The notes: a model not told the origin generated them from the letters alone. DNA of 64,000 nt from Pelobates cultripes (GCA_933207985.1 OW240915.1:117822880-117886879); one strand, 5' to 3'; positions 44,877 through 56,319 are shown, counted from the stretch's first letter. Numbers and translations: made by a program.

Positions 44877-46435
44877 CACCCTGTTCCAAATTATTATGCA
44901 AATTCTATTTAAGTGTCACAAGGATTAAATACTTTGTTTTTCAGTTTAACTCATGCATGGCATTATGTCTCAGGGCTCTTTTGATCACTGAAAACAATCT
45001 CGGACACCTGTGATAATTAGATTGCCAGGTGAGCCCAATTTAAGGAAAAACTACTAAAGGAGGGTGTTCCACATTATTAAGCAGAGCACCATTTTCATGC
45101 AATATGGGGAAGAAAAATTATGTTTTTGCTGCTGGAAAGAGTGAAATAGTTCAATGCCTTTGACGAGGTATGAAAACATTAGATATTTCACGAAAACTTA
45201 AGCGTGATCATCATCGCACTATTAAGAGATTTGTGGCTGATTCAGAGCACAGACGGGTTCGTGCAGATAAAGGCACATTGAGGAAGATTTCTGCCAAATC
45301 CATGCATCGGATCAAGAGAGCAGCTGCTAAAATACCATTACATAGCAGCAAACAGATATTTGAAGCTGCTGGTGCCTCTGGAGTCCCACGGACATCAAGG
45401 TGTAGAGTCCTCCAGAGTCTTGCAACTGTGCATAAACCTTCTATTTGGCCACCACTAACCAATGCTCACAAGCAGAAACAGCTGCATTGGGCAGAAAAAT
45501 ACATGAAGGCTAATTTTCAAACAGTCCTGTTCACTGATTAGTGCCGTGCAACCCTGGGTGGTCCAGATGGATAGAGTAGTGGATGGTTGGTGGATGGCCA
45601 CCCTGTTCCAACAAGGCTGCGACGTCAGCAAGGCGGTGGTGGAGTCATGTTTTGAGCCGGAATCATGGGAAGAGAGCTGGTCAGCCCCTTTAGGGTCCCC
45701 GAAGGTGTAAAGATGACCTCTGCAAAGTATATGGAGTTTCTGACTGACCACTTTCCTCCCTGGTACAGAAGGAAGAACTATGCTTTCCATAATAAAACCA
45801 TCTTAAAACCATCTCATGCTGCAAAGAATACCTCTGCATCAATGGCTGCTATGGGGATAAAAGGAGAGAAGGTCATGGTGTGGCCTCCATCCTCCCCTGA
45901 CCTCAGTCCTATTGAGAACCTTTGGAGCATCCTCAAGCAAAAGATCTATGAGGGTGGGAGGCAGTATACATCCAAAGAGCAGCTCTGGGAGGCTATTTTG
46001 ATATCTTGCAAACAAATTCAAGCAGAAACTGTCCAAAAACTCACAAGTTCAATGGAAGACTTGAGAAGCTGCTATCACATAAGGGGTCCTATGTTAAACT
46101 GTAACGTGACCTGTTAAAATGTTTAAAAAGTTAAAATGTTATAAGTTTGAAAAAGCTTTTGATTTCAGTAAATATGCTGCAAACACAACAAATGACAATT
46201 TTCAGTTCTTTACAACCTATAAAGTGTTTTGAAACTTACTGAGCGCAATAATTTGGAACAGTGCATTGTAAGATTTTTTATGTTTAAAAAAAAAAAATAC
46301 TGTTATCATTAGGAGGTTTGTTGAATAAAATTGTACTCGTAATAGTTGATAACATGAGAATTTTGCTGACTGTTATTTACATCAATTATTTTGGTAAATG
46401 AGAAAAATATAATTTGCATAATTTGGAACAGGGTG
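44877..46435 (+). mobile_element. Tc1/mariner transposon, full length
   Basis: TA dinucleotides flank the ends (44875-44876, 46436-46437). Terminal inverted repeats CACCCTGTTCCAAATTAT are present on both sides, the right one with a 3-base indel afterwards. The 1559-bp element carries one transposase pseudogene on the + strand. Confidence 0.93.
45170..46117 (+). pseudogene. Tc1-like transposase, inactivated
   Basis: The N-terminal DNA-binding region (paired-like HTH, residues ~1-75 of 45170-45541) is open. The first catalytic Asp lies in FTD at 45533-45541 and is followed at once by a stop where Glu is usual. A second frame from 45665 shows GRELVSPFRVPEGVKMTSAK and ends with SPDLSPIENLW near 45895-45925, so the third acidic residue (Glu of the DD34E triad) is intact. 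The block that should hold the second Asp (M-H-D-N-A) is deleted just before PSHAAKN at about 45810. Cut-and-paste transposition is therefore impossible from this copy. Confidence 0.88.
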
Positions 46436-46437
46436 TA

Positions 46438-46600
46438 AACGTTTTCTACTCACAATGTGGTTTCACCCACTGCAGACCTTGCAAATCAGATTTTAAACAA
46501 AAGGTAAATGATTCAGTCAATGAATTACGAACTATGTACACAGTTGGTAGTGCACAGGGTGAAAAATTCCTGCTAAAGGTAGGTCTAAGTGAAATGTAGA
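46438..46600. other. Short unassigned flank of the Tc1 element
   Basis: A small open frame (CGFTHCRPCKSDFKQK) is not recognised and lacks splice support. Confidence 0.25.
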
Positions 46601-46605
46601 GGTGG

Positions 46606-48015
46606 TGTGACGAAGTGTCCTTTGCCACTTGGTCCTGGAGAGGCTTGCTTGCCAGCCTCCTGCCCTGTGACTATGGCCCTGGGATGTATGGCCCTTTAAG
46701 AACGTTTTTGGGGCTTATGGACTTTCATTGGACTGGTGCTGGCCTTTTAAGCATATTTTTGGGACATGAGGAAAATTGGGACATGCCCCTTTAAGACGGT
46801 GTCCCCAGACTTGTTTGGGACACTGCCCCTTTAAGCCTGTGTCCCCAGTGTCCCCAGACTTGGTTAAAGTACTTTATTCATGGCTTCTTTACACTTGGTT
46901 CAGTTCTTTCTGAACCAAGTACCACACAGGCAGACCACCCTGAAGTGGAAGTGTGCAGGCAATTTACCTCCCAGGCTGGGAGCCTGCTGTAGGTAAATTG
47001 CCAACCGCTGGGGGGCCGCAGTTCGTGCAAACGAACACGTGGCGGCGGCCATCTTTGTTCATTCAAACGAGGTCAGCGGTATGTGTAGCCAAATCCATGG
47101 AACTGAAATCGGCTTCACATTTAGACGAACACCGCTGACCCGTACCTTCTTCTCCACTTCGACACTACGGTTGGAGACTAAGTCCCGTTCGAAGATTCGA
47201 ACGCTCGTTTGAATGGGACTTAGTCATTTTTTCCGTGTAAAATAGACCGCACAGCCCAAATCCATGGGAACTGTTTTGGGCATAAAAATGTGCTTGCTGT
47301 CGGTCGTAAAGGACTTCCGACTAACTTTTGAACTATTGGATGGATTTTTATGATTTTTGTGTGTGTTTATATTTAAGGGATGCTGATTAATAATATGTGG
47401 TTTTAAAGTTACAGTGTATGTGTAAAAACTGTATATTTTCTGCCTGTGATAATTAAGTTAGTCAATTGTGTTGAGATAATTTTATCACAGAGGGGAGGAT
47501 TTCTGCTGGGATGAATGGGGGTGGTTTACTTTATTGTATGTGTTGTAATGTTTTTATTGTTTTTTCTGAAAAACCCTGTGGGTGGTCCTATGTAGGGAAA
47601 ACCTGCATAAAGGAAAGCGCTTTGGTGCTAATTAAAACAGTTCTTCTTTACCCTTCAAAACTTAGCATTGTCTCGTTATTGGAGGGAACTGCTATAATCA
47701 CACTGGGGATTGCTATGCTCTGCATACTCCCTTGAGCTTTAATCACTTAGCTCTTTTAAGCTCTCCTAGAGGAGGGGTCTTCCCCACACAGTTCCTTATA
47801 CGCTCTCCTGCAGGAGGGGTCTTCCCCACACGGTCCTGGAGGACAGAAGCTGATCCAGGGTGGACAGAAGTCGGCGGGACTGCAGTTAGGCTACAGCGGT
47901 TGTGGTGTCTGCGATGGTTGTGGTGTCCAGTGCGGTGCTTGTGGTCCTCGGCGCAGGCTAGGAAGTGTCCATCAACGGAAGGTACTCGGTCGGAGTACGG
48001 GGGAGTTCCGTTACA
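46606..48015 (+). mobile_element. Solo LTR (1410 bp) distantly related to the 23-kb family
   Basis: Begins TGTGACGAAG and ends TCCGTTACA, flanked by a perfect 5-bp duplication GGTGG (46601-46605, 48016-48020). It shares the general plan of the 23156-24376 LTR: first bases TGTGACGA, GGAGAGGCTTGCTTGCC, a GCGGCGGCCAT block, a CACCGCTGA block, then GCATAAAGG and TTAAAACAG. A degenerate GTCCCCAG/TTTAAG repeat at 46690-46860 is not in the other LTRs. Confidence 0.92.
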
Positions 48016-48149
48016 GGTGGTATAATAAGAAACCCCTAACGTGGTGGCTGCAGTAGGTGGGGTTGGGCCACTTCTCCCTTGTATACGTTTTGTAAATTCT
48101 ATTTGGGCAGCCCTCTCATGATTGTCTCTGTGTAGTTACCAGCTGTGGC

Positions 48150-49105
48150 AGAACCCTCTGTCTTGGAACTATGCTTCTATTCCGTTGCCTTCGTCTTTCT
48201 TTCGGTTAATTGCCTGTCCGTACCCGCACTTATTTCACAAACTACTGAATAAACTACCGAACGATCGACCACCTGGGAACTGGCGTGTGCCATCAATTGA
48301 CCTTCCAGAAGCTGCTGTTAACCGCAGCTTAATTGGTGAACGTTGGGAGGTCGCTGTTCGTGTAACTCCCACGTGGCGGCGGCCATTTTAAAGTCCTGAA
48401 TGGCCAGCGGTGTTCGGCGCCCAAACTATGGAACTGAAAACTGAGACTAATTTGCACGAACACCGCTGAAACCACCAACCTCCCTTCTCTGCCATCCAGC
48501 ACACGAACGTCGGTTTGTTCAATACTCTCCGACACGAATAGACGCACCCCAGATAGCCATCCCATGGAGCCCGTTCGTATACCGAAAAACCATGTGAAAG
48601 ACTTTGGCTCCATGGCGATTGAACTGTATGCATAGGATCTGAGCGGCATTCGGTCATAATGTGCGCTCAGATCCCAGCTATCTGGGGATACGTTGAATGT
48701 GGGGATTCGGTTTGTAGAATTTAAAGATACTGATTTTATTGTATTTTTATGTTCAGGTACAAAATGGAGTTTGGCCTCTATCCATGAAGATAATTGGATT
48801 ACTTCCCAATTATCTCCAGGATAGAGAGGAGGGTTTATCTACACCAAAGGGGAGTGTTTATGCTTGTGCCACTGTGATTGGCTACTGTATCCATATTGTC
48901 CCAGTCTTCCATCTGGTCCCCTAGGGGAGTGTCCACCAGGTGGGAGACCTGCATAATTACCGGGCAGGTAGCTCTCAATAAACCAGATCTCTGTTTAACC
49001 CTCAATACAGAGCTTGGTCTCGTACTTGGGGGTATTGGATTCATATGATTTACTCATTCGCCTGTTTGGTTCGTGGAGGATTTCGTATGGTTCCTGTTCT
49101 GGAAT
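48150..49105 (+). mobile_element. LTR of the 23-kb family, partial or degenerate
   Basis: Shares in order CTACCGAACGA, GACCACCTGGGAACTGG, GTTAACCGCAGCTTAATTG, CACCGCTGAA, CTTTGGCTCCATGGCGATTG, GCTATCTGGGGATA, CAATTATCTCCAGG, GGTCCCCTAGGGGAGTGTCC and GGGCAGGTAG with the LTR at 23156-24376. AATAAA near 48980 is the probable poly(A) signal. Terminal bases are unclear, and I found no flanking duplication. Confidence 0.78.
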
Positions 49106-50170
49106 ATGACATTATCTTCCACCTCCCGGCATCAGTAGATGGCCCACGAGAGAGCAGAGCAGGAGGATTACAGCTCCTTCGCATCTCTGATGAGCTCATG
49201 CTGCCTGCCTCAGAGGTCCATAACGTGCTTCCTCCAGGAAAGGAAGAAGCAAGGGGTACGTCCATGTGGGCATTTTGGGATACAGCGCCTGCATTTGGGA
49301 AGCTGAAGGGGGGCTCCCCATAGCGATGCCCAGCCTATCTCTACATACTTATCTCATTCTATATCGCTGACCTTGTCTTGCCTCTGACCATTTAATATTT
49401 ATGTAAGTCCAGCTACTTTATGGCCTAGTAATATGTTTATTTAAAAAGTGTTTTATTTCACTTGTGTTTTACTTAGACACTACATGTTTGATCATAGTAT
49501 TTTCTGACAGTGAGTTTGCAATTAATGACCATTTCACATGATCTCACATGTGTGGAACACCTGTAGTCACAAACTTTGCAAAGGTATCTTCTGAATGGTG
49601 TCACTTTATAAAATTTTATATATTTTTATATATTCACATTGTGTGATGCAATACATATATTGCCAGGGCTGCTACTTATCAGTCTGGCCCTGGGCTCTGG
49701 GAGCAGGCTGCAACTCCGCTCTTTTACATTGAGACTCATCGAGCATTACAACTGTCACAGGAGACATTCCATCACTGCAGTTTGGCTGCTGTCTACTGCT
49801 CCAGCATCCAGTCCTATCAACTGTCCTCAGATAGTTTGAACTCCCCACCCCCCCCCCCCCGCACCCCTGCCTGATCCTTGATTGATGTGTGGTGTGGCGC
49901 AGCCGTAGGAAGAACCCTGCTGGATCACCAGGGATCCACACAAGATCATACACCGCCAGCCATCACACTCTGCCAACTCCACACATACATATCACACTTA
50001 CTCAAACAGCACACATAGTCAAGGAACAACCCCCACACAGCCAGTACTCTCATCCCACTCAGGTGTATTGCATAGGGAGGAGCAAGGAGTGATGGTGGTG
50101 GGGCCTTCTTTGATTCCTGCACCCTGGTCATGTGATTGCTACTTAGACCCCTGAATCCTGGTATTGTTTT
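49106..50170. other. Unassigned, probably transposon-derived
   Basis: CAGGGCTGCTACTTATCAG at 49664 and the minus-strand CAGGGTGCAGGAATC ending near 50130 could be ends of a hAT element, but no 8-bp duplication is visible. A run of C lies at 49848-49860. No gene is supported. Confidence 0.3.
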
Positions 50171-50175
50171 ATATT

Positions 50176-51328
50176 AAAGTTGTGCTCAAAAATGTGCATA
50201 CCCTTGGAGAATTGATAATGCAGTTGTGCTCCAATGTTTGCATCCCCTTGCAGAATTGGTAATGTATGTACCATTTTTAAAGAAAACATGAATGAGCAGG
50301 TAAAACACATTTTTTTTATTCCTTATGTGATTCATATTCAACTGTAGGTTATAATAGAATGGTACAATCATAAAACAAAACATAGCAACAAAGAAAATAA
50401 ATGACCCATATTCAAAAGTCGACATACCTTTGATTCTTATAGCCCCATTTAGCATCAATGAGAGCGTGCAGTGTTTTGTAATAGCTGCCTTGATGATATT
50501 AAAGTCAGGAGACTGTGATGGCCACTCCAGAACCTTCACCTTTTTCTGCTGTAACCACTGGAGGGTCAACTTGGCCTTGTGCTTAGGGTCATTGTCATGC
50601 TGGAAATAGAAAGTCCAATAGTGTCTCATGCACAGCCTTTGTGCAGAAGGATGCCAATTGTCTGCCAGTATTTTCTGATAATATGCTGCCATCATTTTCA
50701 CAAGATTCTCTGTGCCTTTAGAGCTCACCCCACCCTCCCCCTAAGAATCAGGGATCTACCACCATACTTCACAGTGGGGATAGGATAGGCCTTGTTGGCC
50801 CCTCTCCAAACATTGCGCTTATGGTTATGACCATAGAGCTCTATTTTGGTCTCGTCACTCCAAATTACAGTGTGCCAGAAGCTGTAAGGCGTGTCAAGGT
50901 GTTGTTGAGCATATTGTAACCAAGATTTTTTTCTGGCATTGGCTCAGTAAAGGCTTTTTTCTGGTAACTCAACCATGCAGCTCATGTTTGTTCAGGTTTC
51001 TTGGTCAACCTGACCTGGCTTGGTATCAAGAGATCCCTGAATTTTCCACTTCATAATAAGTGATTGAACAGTACTGACTGGTATTTTCAAGGCTTTGGAT
51101 ATCTTTTTGTATGCTTTTCCATCTTTATAAAGTTCCATTAACTTGTTACGCAGGTCTTTGTGTGATTTCTGTGATTATGATTTAAAAAGAAGCCAAACAA
51201 CTATGTGATAATAAATGGCTTTGTATGATCATTATCTTTCAATAAAAGAAATTCTTTTTGCATGATCAGTCATATTTTCAAAATCAAATGCAATTTCTGC
51301 AGGGTATGCAAACTTTTGAGCACAACTG
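50176..51328 (-). mobile_element. Second Tc1-like transposon, antisense
   Basis: The right end, read on the minus strand, is CAGTTGTGCTCAAAAGTTTG followed outward by TA (51329-51330). The left end has the degenerate AAAGTTGTGCTCAAAAATGT (50177). A second copy of the end, CAGTTGTGCTCCAATGTTTG, starts at 50220, so the left terminus is duplicated. Confidence 0.8.
50440..51180 (-). pseudogene. Tc1-like transposase with the third catalytic residue lost
   Basis: Reading the minus strand, WSDETKIELYGHNHKRNVWR near 50865-50800 holds the first Asp. The 50728 frame then gives YYQKILADNWHPSAQRLCMR, the second Asp in FQHDNDPKHKAK (near 50600) and WLQQKKVKVLEWPSQSPDFN. Where Tc1 transposases read SPDLNPIE the copy reads SPDFNIIK, so the catalytic Glu is Lys. 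Decayed N-terminal HTH sequence extends toward 51180. The element is inactive from this copy. Confidence 0.82.
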
Positions 51329-51388
51329 TATATACAACAGAAAGTTGAAGATCATTGTAAAATATTCACATCTTCTGACTCATTTTAG

Positions 51389-51523
51389 GGCACTGCAAGT
51401 GAAGCAACATTAATGGCACTACTTGCTGCAAGAACCAAGGTAACCCGTGCACTTCAACTGGAAAATCCAGAACTGACAGAGGCAGAAATTATAAGTAGAA
51501 TGGTGGCATACTCTTCCGATCAG
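51389..51523 (+). CDS. DDC: Internal exon of aromatic L-amino-acid decarboxylase (DOPA decarboxylase)
   Basis: A 135-base, 45-codon, phase-0 exon is bounded by a pyrimidine-rich tract ending TTTTAG and by the donor CAG|GTTTGT. It encodes [18 protein letters not shown], then [18 protein letters not shown], which matches the DDC segment [18 protein letters not shown] ... V-A-Y-S-S-D-Q. The paralogue histidine decarboxylase reads STVSESTLIALLAARK here and fits less well. DDC is a cytosolic PLP enzyme that converts L-DOPA to dopamine and 5-hydroxytryptophan to serotonin; this segment lies in the PLP-binding large domain. There are no stops or frameshifts, so the exon looks functional. I did not find the adjoining exons, which implies long introns filled with transposons. 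Confidence 0.92.
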
Positions 51524-52123
51524 GTTTGTAAATATCTAATGTTATGATTTTGCAACCAAAAGCTAATCATATAAAAGTTGTGTATATGTATAAATATAAC
51601 TACATGCTATCTACAAATTAATACTTTGTAGCAGAGATGCTGAAAATTGTGTTTTTAGTGTTTTTCATACTTGAAATGTATCTTGCTCATTGGATAAGCA
51701 ACTTGGCTTGACAATCTCTACCTTTTGCATGTTTTGATTTTATAAGAATGATTTTTCTTCTTATAGATTTGAGCAGTACTCGCCAGAATGCCTTCATGTA
51801 TAATGTCATTAAATTAATTATTTTACTGTCTTACTACTTACCATTAATTTTTATTTGCTTTTAAAATCTTATCTTTATTTTTCCTAAGAAAACCCCTGGG
51901 CTAATCTTTCTCGTATAGAGCTCAAATAATTTTTGCCAATGGGGGATGCTTAAGCAAGAAAGAACAAAAGTAAAGGACTGGAAGCGTAGGAAATATACTC
52001 GTATAGGGGTTAACCCTTAGAAAACTACAAAGGTAGTAAAAGGAAAAATGAGTACCCCAGAGCAATTAAAATATAACCTTTAATAGTATAGTTAAAAGAC
52101 AGTAAGTAGGTACCCACAAACAA
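51524..52123 (+). other. DDC intron sequence
   Basis: AT-rich intronic DNA without recognisable elements up to about 51950; from there it may already belong to the inverted-repeat element. Confidence 0.45.
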
Positions 52124-53085
52124 ATTATATTCAGAATAATAATATATACAAGGCTATGAAATAAATGTGAACACTATATACACAAAAGAAAGCCTACTAT
52201 GTGGATCTACCTAATAGGTAAAAGTACTGTGTAACAAACAGATACCTATAAATCTGGCAACAGTGTAAAGCTATTAGTAACAAGTGTCAATATAGGGAGA
52301 CTGTAGCAACTTCCACTAGATCTATAGCTGGAAATAGGTCTGCTAGATAGTTAAGCCTCAGAGTTGATAGGATAAATCTTAACCTAATAATTGTAAGTGA
52401 GGAGGTCCTGTTCAAAAGTTTTCAGTGTCCTCCACTTGATACTATATGCAAAAAAGCAATTTTGCAATGATACTATACAAGCAAATATATGTATACATGT
52501 ATAGTGTGGATTAATGCCTTAGTTTTAGTTGCATATAAACAGCTATACACCAGTGGTCAGTATAACATCTTTTGTGCTAAGTTGTGATAAAATAAGCACT
52601 ACATGATGTATATAAATTGTGCAGAAAGAGGTATAGCTGCACAATCAATTGTATACATACAAAGTGCTTCCTAATGATAGAAGAGGCACTGAAATGTATA
52701 CAGGTAGTGAAGACAAAATATATATAACTGCACGAAAACGAAAAAAAGCCTCCGTATATATAACGGCATAAAATAGTGTGCCAATATTCAAGGTGCTGGG
52801 GATAATGTCACAGCCCCATACTTCGGCTAATAAATAGATATATCCTTGCTACTGATACTTGGAGGCAATCATAAAAAAGATCTAAATGTCAATGGTCAAA
52901 ATGCGGGTAAAGTCGCCATGCAATGATATTGTCTAATGGCTAACCCCTGCAACAGGGGGAACTAAGCCGAAAAATTACCGCCCTCCCAGACAATAGCAGG
53001 ACTATTCCTTGTGATCCAGAGAGTAATAATATAATAGAAACTGGTTTTAACACAAAAGGTAACTGTGACTGAGGATCACCGAGGG

Positions 53086-53125
53086 CCCCTGATGCGCACG
53101 TTTCGCCCACAGCTCATCAGAGGGG
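53086..53125 (-). ncRNA. Hammerhead ribozyme motif, type I, left arm
   Basis: On the minus strand: stem I CCCCT, core CTGATGA, stem II GCTGTGGGC, GAAA, then C-GTGCGC-ATC, and stem I partner AGGGG. The cleavage triplet is ATC and the second stem III pair is C-A, so activity is doubtful. The order of conserved core boxes is that of a minimal type I hammerhead. Confidence 0.6.
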
Positions 53126-54597
53126 AGCCGATGTGCGGGAAGTAACTGATATTATAAAGGTAAGTGGCAGTTCTGATTGGTGAAATTTTAAAAGTAGTCA
53201 ATGGTTGTCAGCCTAGCACCATGAAGCTGAAGTTTGACATAACTAAGGAGCATACAAACTCCGATATAGGGAAATTTAACCCCTTACGGTCTTGGTTTTA
53301 AAGCCATCAGATGAAGGCTATGGGAGTAACATAAAGCTAACTAAACAAAAAGTGAGTCAGAGGGATCCAGGAGAGAAACCCACTGGTAATGGATATAATG
53401 CTGCAAATTACTAACCGGGGAAGAACATATTCACCCGGCAATAAAATAATGAAATCAAGGTATATCATAGTCTTGTAGAAAAATCGCAGATCAGATCACT
53501 CCAATCAAGGAACAAGGTCCCAATAAATATAAATCTGTAGCCTTCAGTAAATATTGATCAAGCATATTTCCAGACCAAGTAGAGATACCATCGAGATATG
53601 AATATATCTAAATAGATTTTAATATGAAAACATTGCGATAAAGTTAATAAGGGAGTACAGGTAGATGATGTATGTAGGGTACCAAAAAGTACTGTGTATC
53701 CGTATTGAAAAGCATGTTCCCAGATAAAATAATAAACCAAGAGGTACCAATCGAGATATGGATATAGCAAAATAAATGTTCAATATTACGGCATCTTATT
53801 GCGATTATACAAGTGCTGATTAGAGTGCTACCTAAATCTATATGTAAATACAAGGAGTGGCCCATATATGTCTGAATGGAAAAACATCTGTTTTTAGTTG
53901 GAAATTATCACAGATGCAGTATGTTCTGAACATATCACAGAAGATGATAGATAATATGCATGAGGTACCAAAACATACTGTGTATCAATATTAGAAAGCA
54001 TATTTCCATACCAAGTAATCCACCTAGAGGTAGCACTCTAATCAATATGGATACACAGTACTTTTTGGTACCCTATAAACTTTATCGCAATGTTTTCATA
54101 TTAATATCTATTTATATATATATTCATATCTTGATGGTATATCTACTTGGTCTGGAAATATGCTTGATCAATATATTCTAAAAGCTACAGATTTATATTT
54201 ATTGGGACCTTGTTCCTTGATTGGAGTGATCTGATCGGCGATTTTTCCACAAGACTTTATGATTATACCTTGATTGAATTATTTTATTGCCGGGTGAATA
54301 TGTTCTTCCCCGGTTAGTAATTTGCAACATTATATCCATTACCAGTAGGTTTCTCTCCAGGATCCCTCTGACTCACTTTTTGTTTTGTTAGCTTTTTAGT
54401 TCATCTGACGGCTTTAAAACCAAGACCGTAAGGGGTTAAATTCCCCTATACTGGAGTTTGTATGCTCCTTAACAACCTAGTTACGTCACACTTCAGCTTT
54501 ATGGTGATAGGCTGACAACCATTGACTACTTTTAAAATTTCACCAATCAGAACTGCCACTTACCTTTATAATATCGGTTACTTCCCGCACATTGGCT

Positions 54598-54635
54598 CCC
54601 CTCTGATGAGCTGTGGGCGAAACGCGCGTCAGGGG
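54598..54635 (+). ncRNA. Hammerhead ribozyme motif, type I, right arm
   Basis: Stem I 5' strand CCCCT (54598-54602), core CTGATGA (54603-54609), stem II GCTGTGGGC (G-C, C-G, U-G pairs, GUG loop), GAA (54619-54621), minimal stem III A-U and C-G closing GCGC, cleavage triplet GTC (54628-54630), and stem I 3' strand AGGGG (54631-54635). All catalytic-core bases are present, so self-cleavage is plausible. Confidence 0.72.
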
Positions 54636-55739
54636 CCCTCAGTGATTCTCAGTCACAGTTACCTTTTGTGTTAAGACCAGTTTCTATTATATTATTACTC
54701 TTTGGATCACGAGGAATAGTCCTGCTATTATCTGGGAGGGCGGTAATTTTTCGGCTTAGTTCCCCCTGTTGTGGCGGTTAGCCACGAGACAATATCATTG
54801 CATGGCGACTTTACCTGCGTTTTGACCATTGACATTTACATCTTTTTAGGATTGCCTCCCAGTATTAGTAGCAAGGATCTATCTATTTATTAGCCGAAGT
54901 ATGGGGCTGTGACATTATCCCCAGCACCTTGAATATTGGCACACTATTTTATGCCGTTATATATACTGAGGCTTTTTTCGTTTTTTGTGCAGTTACATAT
55001 ATTTTGTCTTCACTACCTGTATACATTTCAGTGCCTCTTCTATCATTAGGAAGCACTTTATATGTGTACAATCGATTTGTGCAGCTATACCTGTTTCTGC
55101 ACAATTTCTATATATCGTGTAGTGCTAATTTTATCACAACTTAGCACAAAAGATGTTATACTGACCACTGGTGTGTAGCTGTTTATATGCAACTAAAACT
55201 AAGGCATTAATCCACACTATACATGTATACATATTTATGCTTGTATAGTATCATTGCAAAATTATTTTTCTGCATATAGTATCAAGTGGTGGACACTGAA
55301 AACTTTTGAACAGGACCTCCTCACTTATTATTAGGTTGAGATTTATCCTGTCAACTCTGAGGCTTAACTATCTAGCAGACCTATTTCCAGCTATAGATCT
55401 AGTGGAAGTTGCTGCAGTCTCCCTATATTGACACTTGTTACTAATAGCTTTACACTGTTGCCAGATTTATAGGTATCTGTTTGTTACACCGTACTTTTAC
55501 CTATTAGGTAGATCCACACAGTAGGCTTTCTTTTGTGTATATAGTGTTCACATTTATTTCATAGCCTTGTATATATTATTCTGAATATATCGTTGCATGT
55601 AATATGTAAGGCTATGTATTGCCACCCCAGATGATTGAGTAATATATATATTACTCAATCTATATTTTAAAATCCATATTGCTTTTTCTAATATAAAATA
55701 TTGGTAATTTCAGAGTAAAATGTTTAATTATACAGGAAG

Positions 55740-55920
55740 CATACTCACATGCAGATAATCTCACTGACACACAAGCTCATTGATACACAGCCTCATATAC
55801 AAACAATCTCACTGATCTACATAAGCTCATTGACATAAAAACACAAGCTCACTCACTAGCAGGCACACACACACACATGCAAGCAAGCTCACTTACTAGC
55901 AGGTGCGCACACACACAGCT
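55740..55920. repeat. CA-rich simple-repeat tract
   Basis: Repeated CACTGACACACAAGCTCATTGA-type units grade into (CA)n. Confidence 0.7.
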
Positions 55921-56290
55921 TAATGTAGTGGTTCTGGTGTCTATAGCCTGTCCCTGCAGGCTTTTCAATATAAACGCTGACTTTTCAGAGTTAAACCTTT
56001 TTTTGCTTCCTAGTGAAACCTCTAATGACAGTCACTCAGACGGTCACTAGAGGTGCTTCCTGTGTCAGCACTGTGCAGCACCTACATTCAGGGCCTCCAC
56101 ACTCTGGAGGCGCTGAACGTTCCCCATAGAGATATATTGATTCATTGCATCTCTATGAGGAGATGCTGATTGGTATAGCGGTTTGCAGCCAATCCTACGG
56201 TAGAGCATTGGATTGGCTGAGATCATCAAGCTTGATTATCTCAGCTGTAGAGGCAGGGCCAGTCGAGTGGAAACCAGCATGGCGTGGAGG
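55915..56290. mobile_element. TTAA-family MITE, partial
   Basis: Shares GGTTCTGGTGTCTATAG with the right end of the 37658-38181 MITE and, in inverted orientation, the blocks around GAGGTGCTTCCTGTG and TCTATGAGGAGATGCTGATTGG. Confidence 0.6.
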
Positions 56291-56319
56291 GAGAAAAAGT
56301 GAGTAAAAACACTATTTTT

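Larger units (their letters stand above)
52124..55587. mobile_element. Giant inverted repeat (~1.55-kb arms), Penelope-like
   Basis: The left arm (52124-53706) and right arm (54046-55587) are reverse complements over their whole length by eye: ATTCAGAATAATAATATATA opposite its complement at the far end, AAAGCCTACTATGTGGATCT opposite 55510, GGATAATGTCACAGCCCCAT opposite 54905, and AAAAAGTACTGTGTATCC opposite 54050. The 340-bp spacer contains shuffled pieces of the arm ends. Each arm carries a hammerhead-ribozyme motif, a feature known for Penelope-like elements and their non-autonomous relatives. No reverse transcriptase is present. The element lies inside the DDC intron. Confidence 0.8.

Noticed and set aside
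46414..46599. Possible host exon with CGFTHCRPCK
   Set aside because: The frame starts inside the Tc1 terminal repeat, lacks an acceptor site and matches no family I recognise.
49664..50131. hAT element suggested by CAGGGCTGC and CAGGGTGCAGG ends
   Set aside because: Flanking 8-mers do not match and the ends share only the first few bases.
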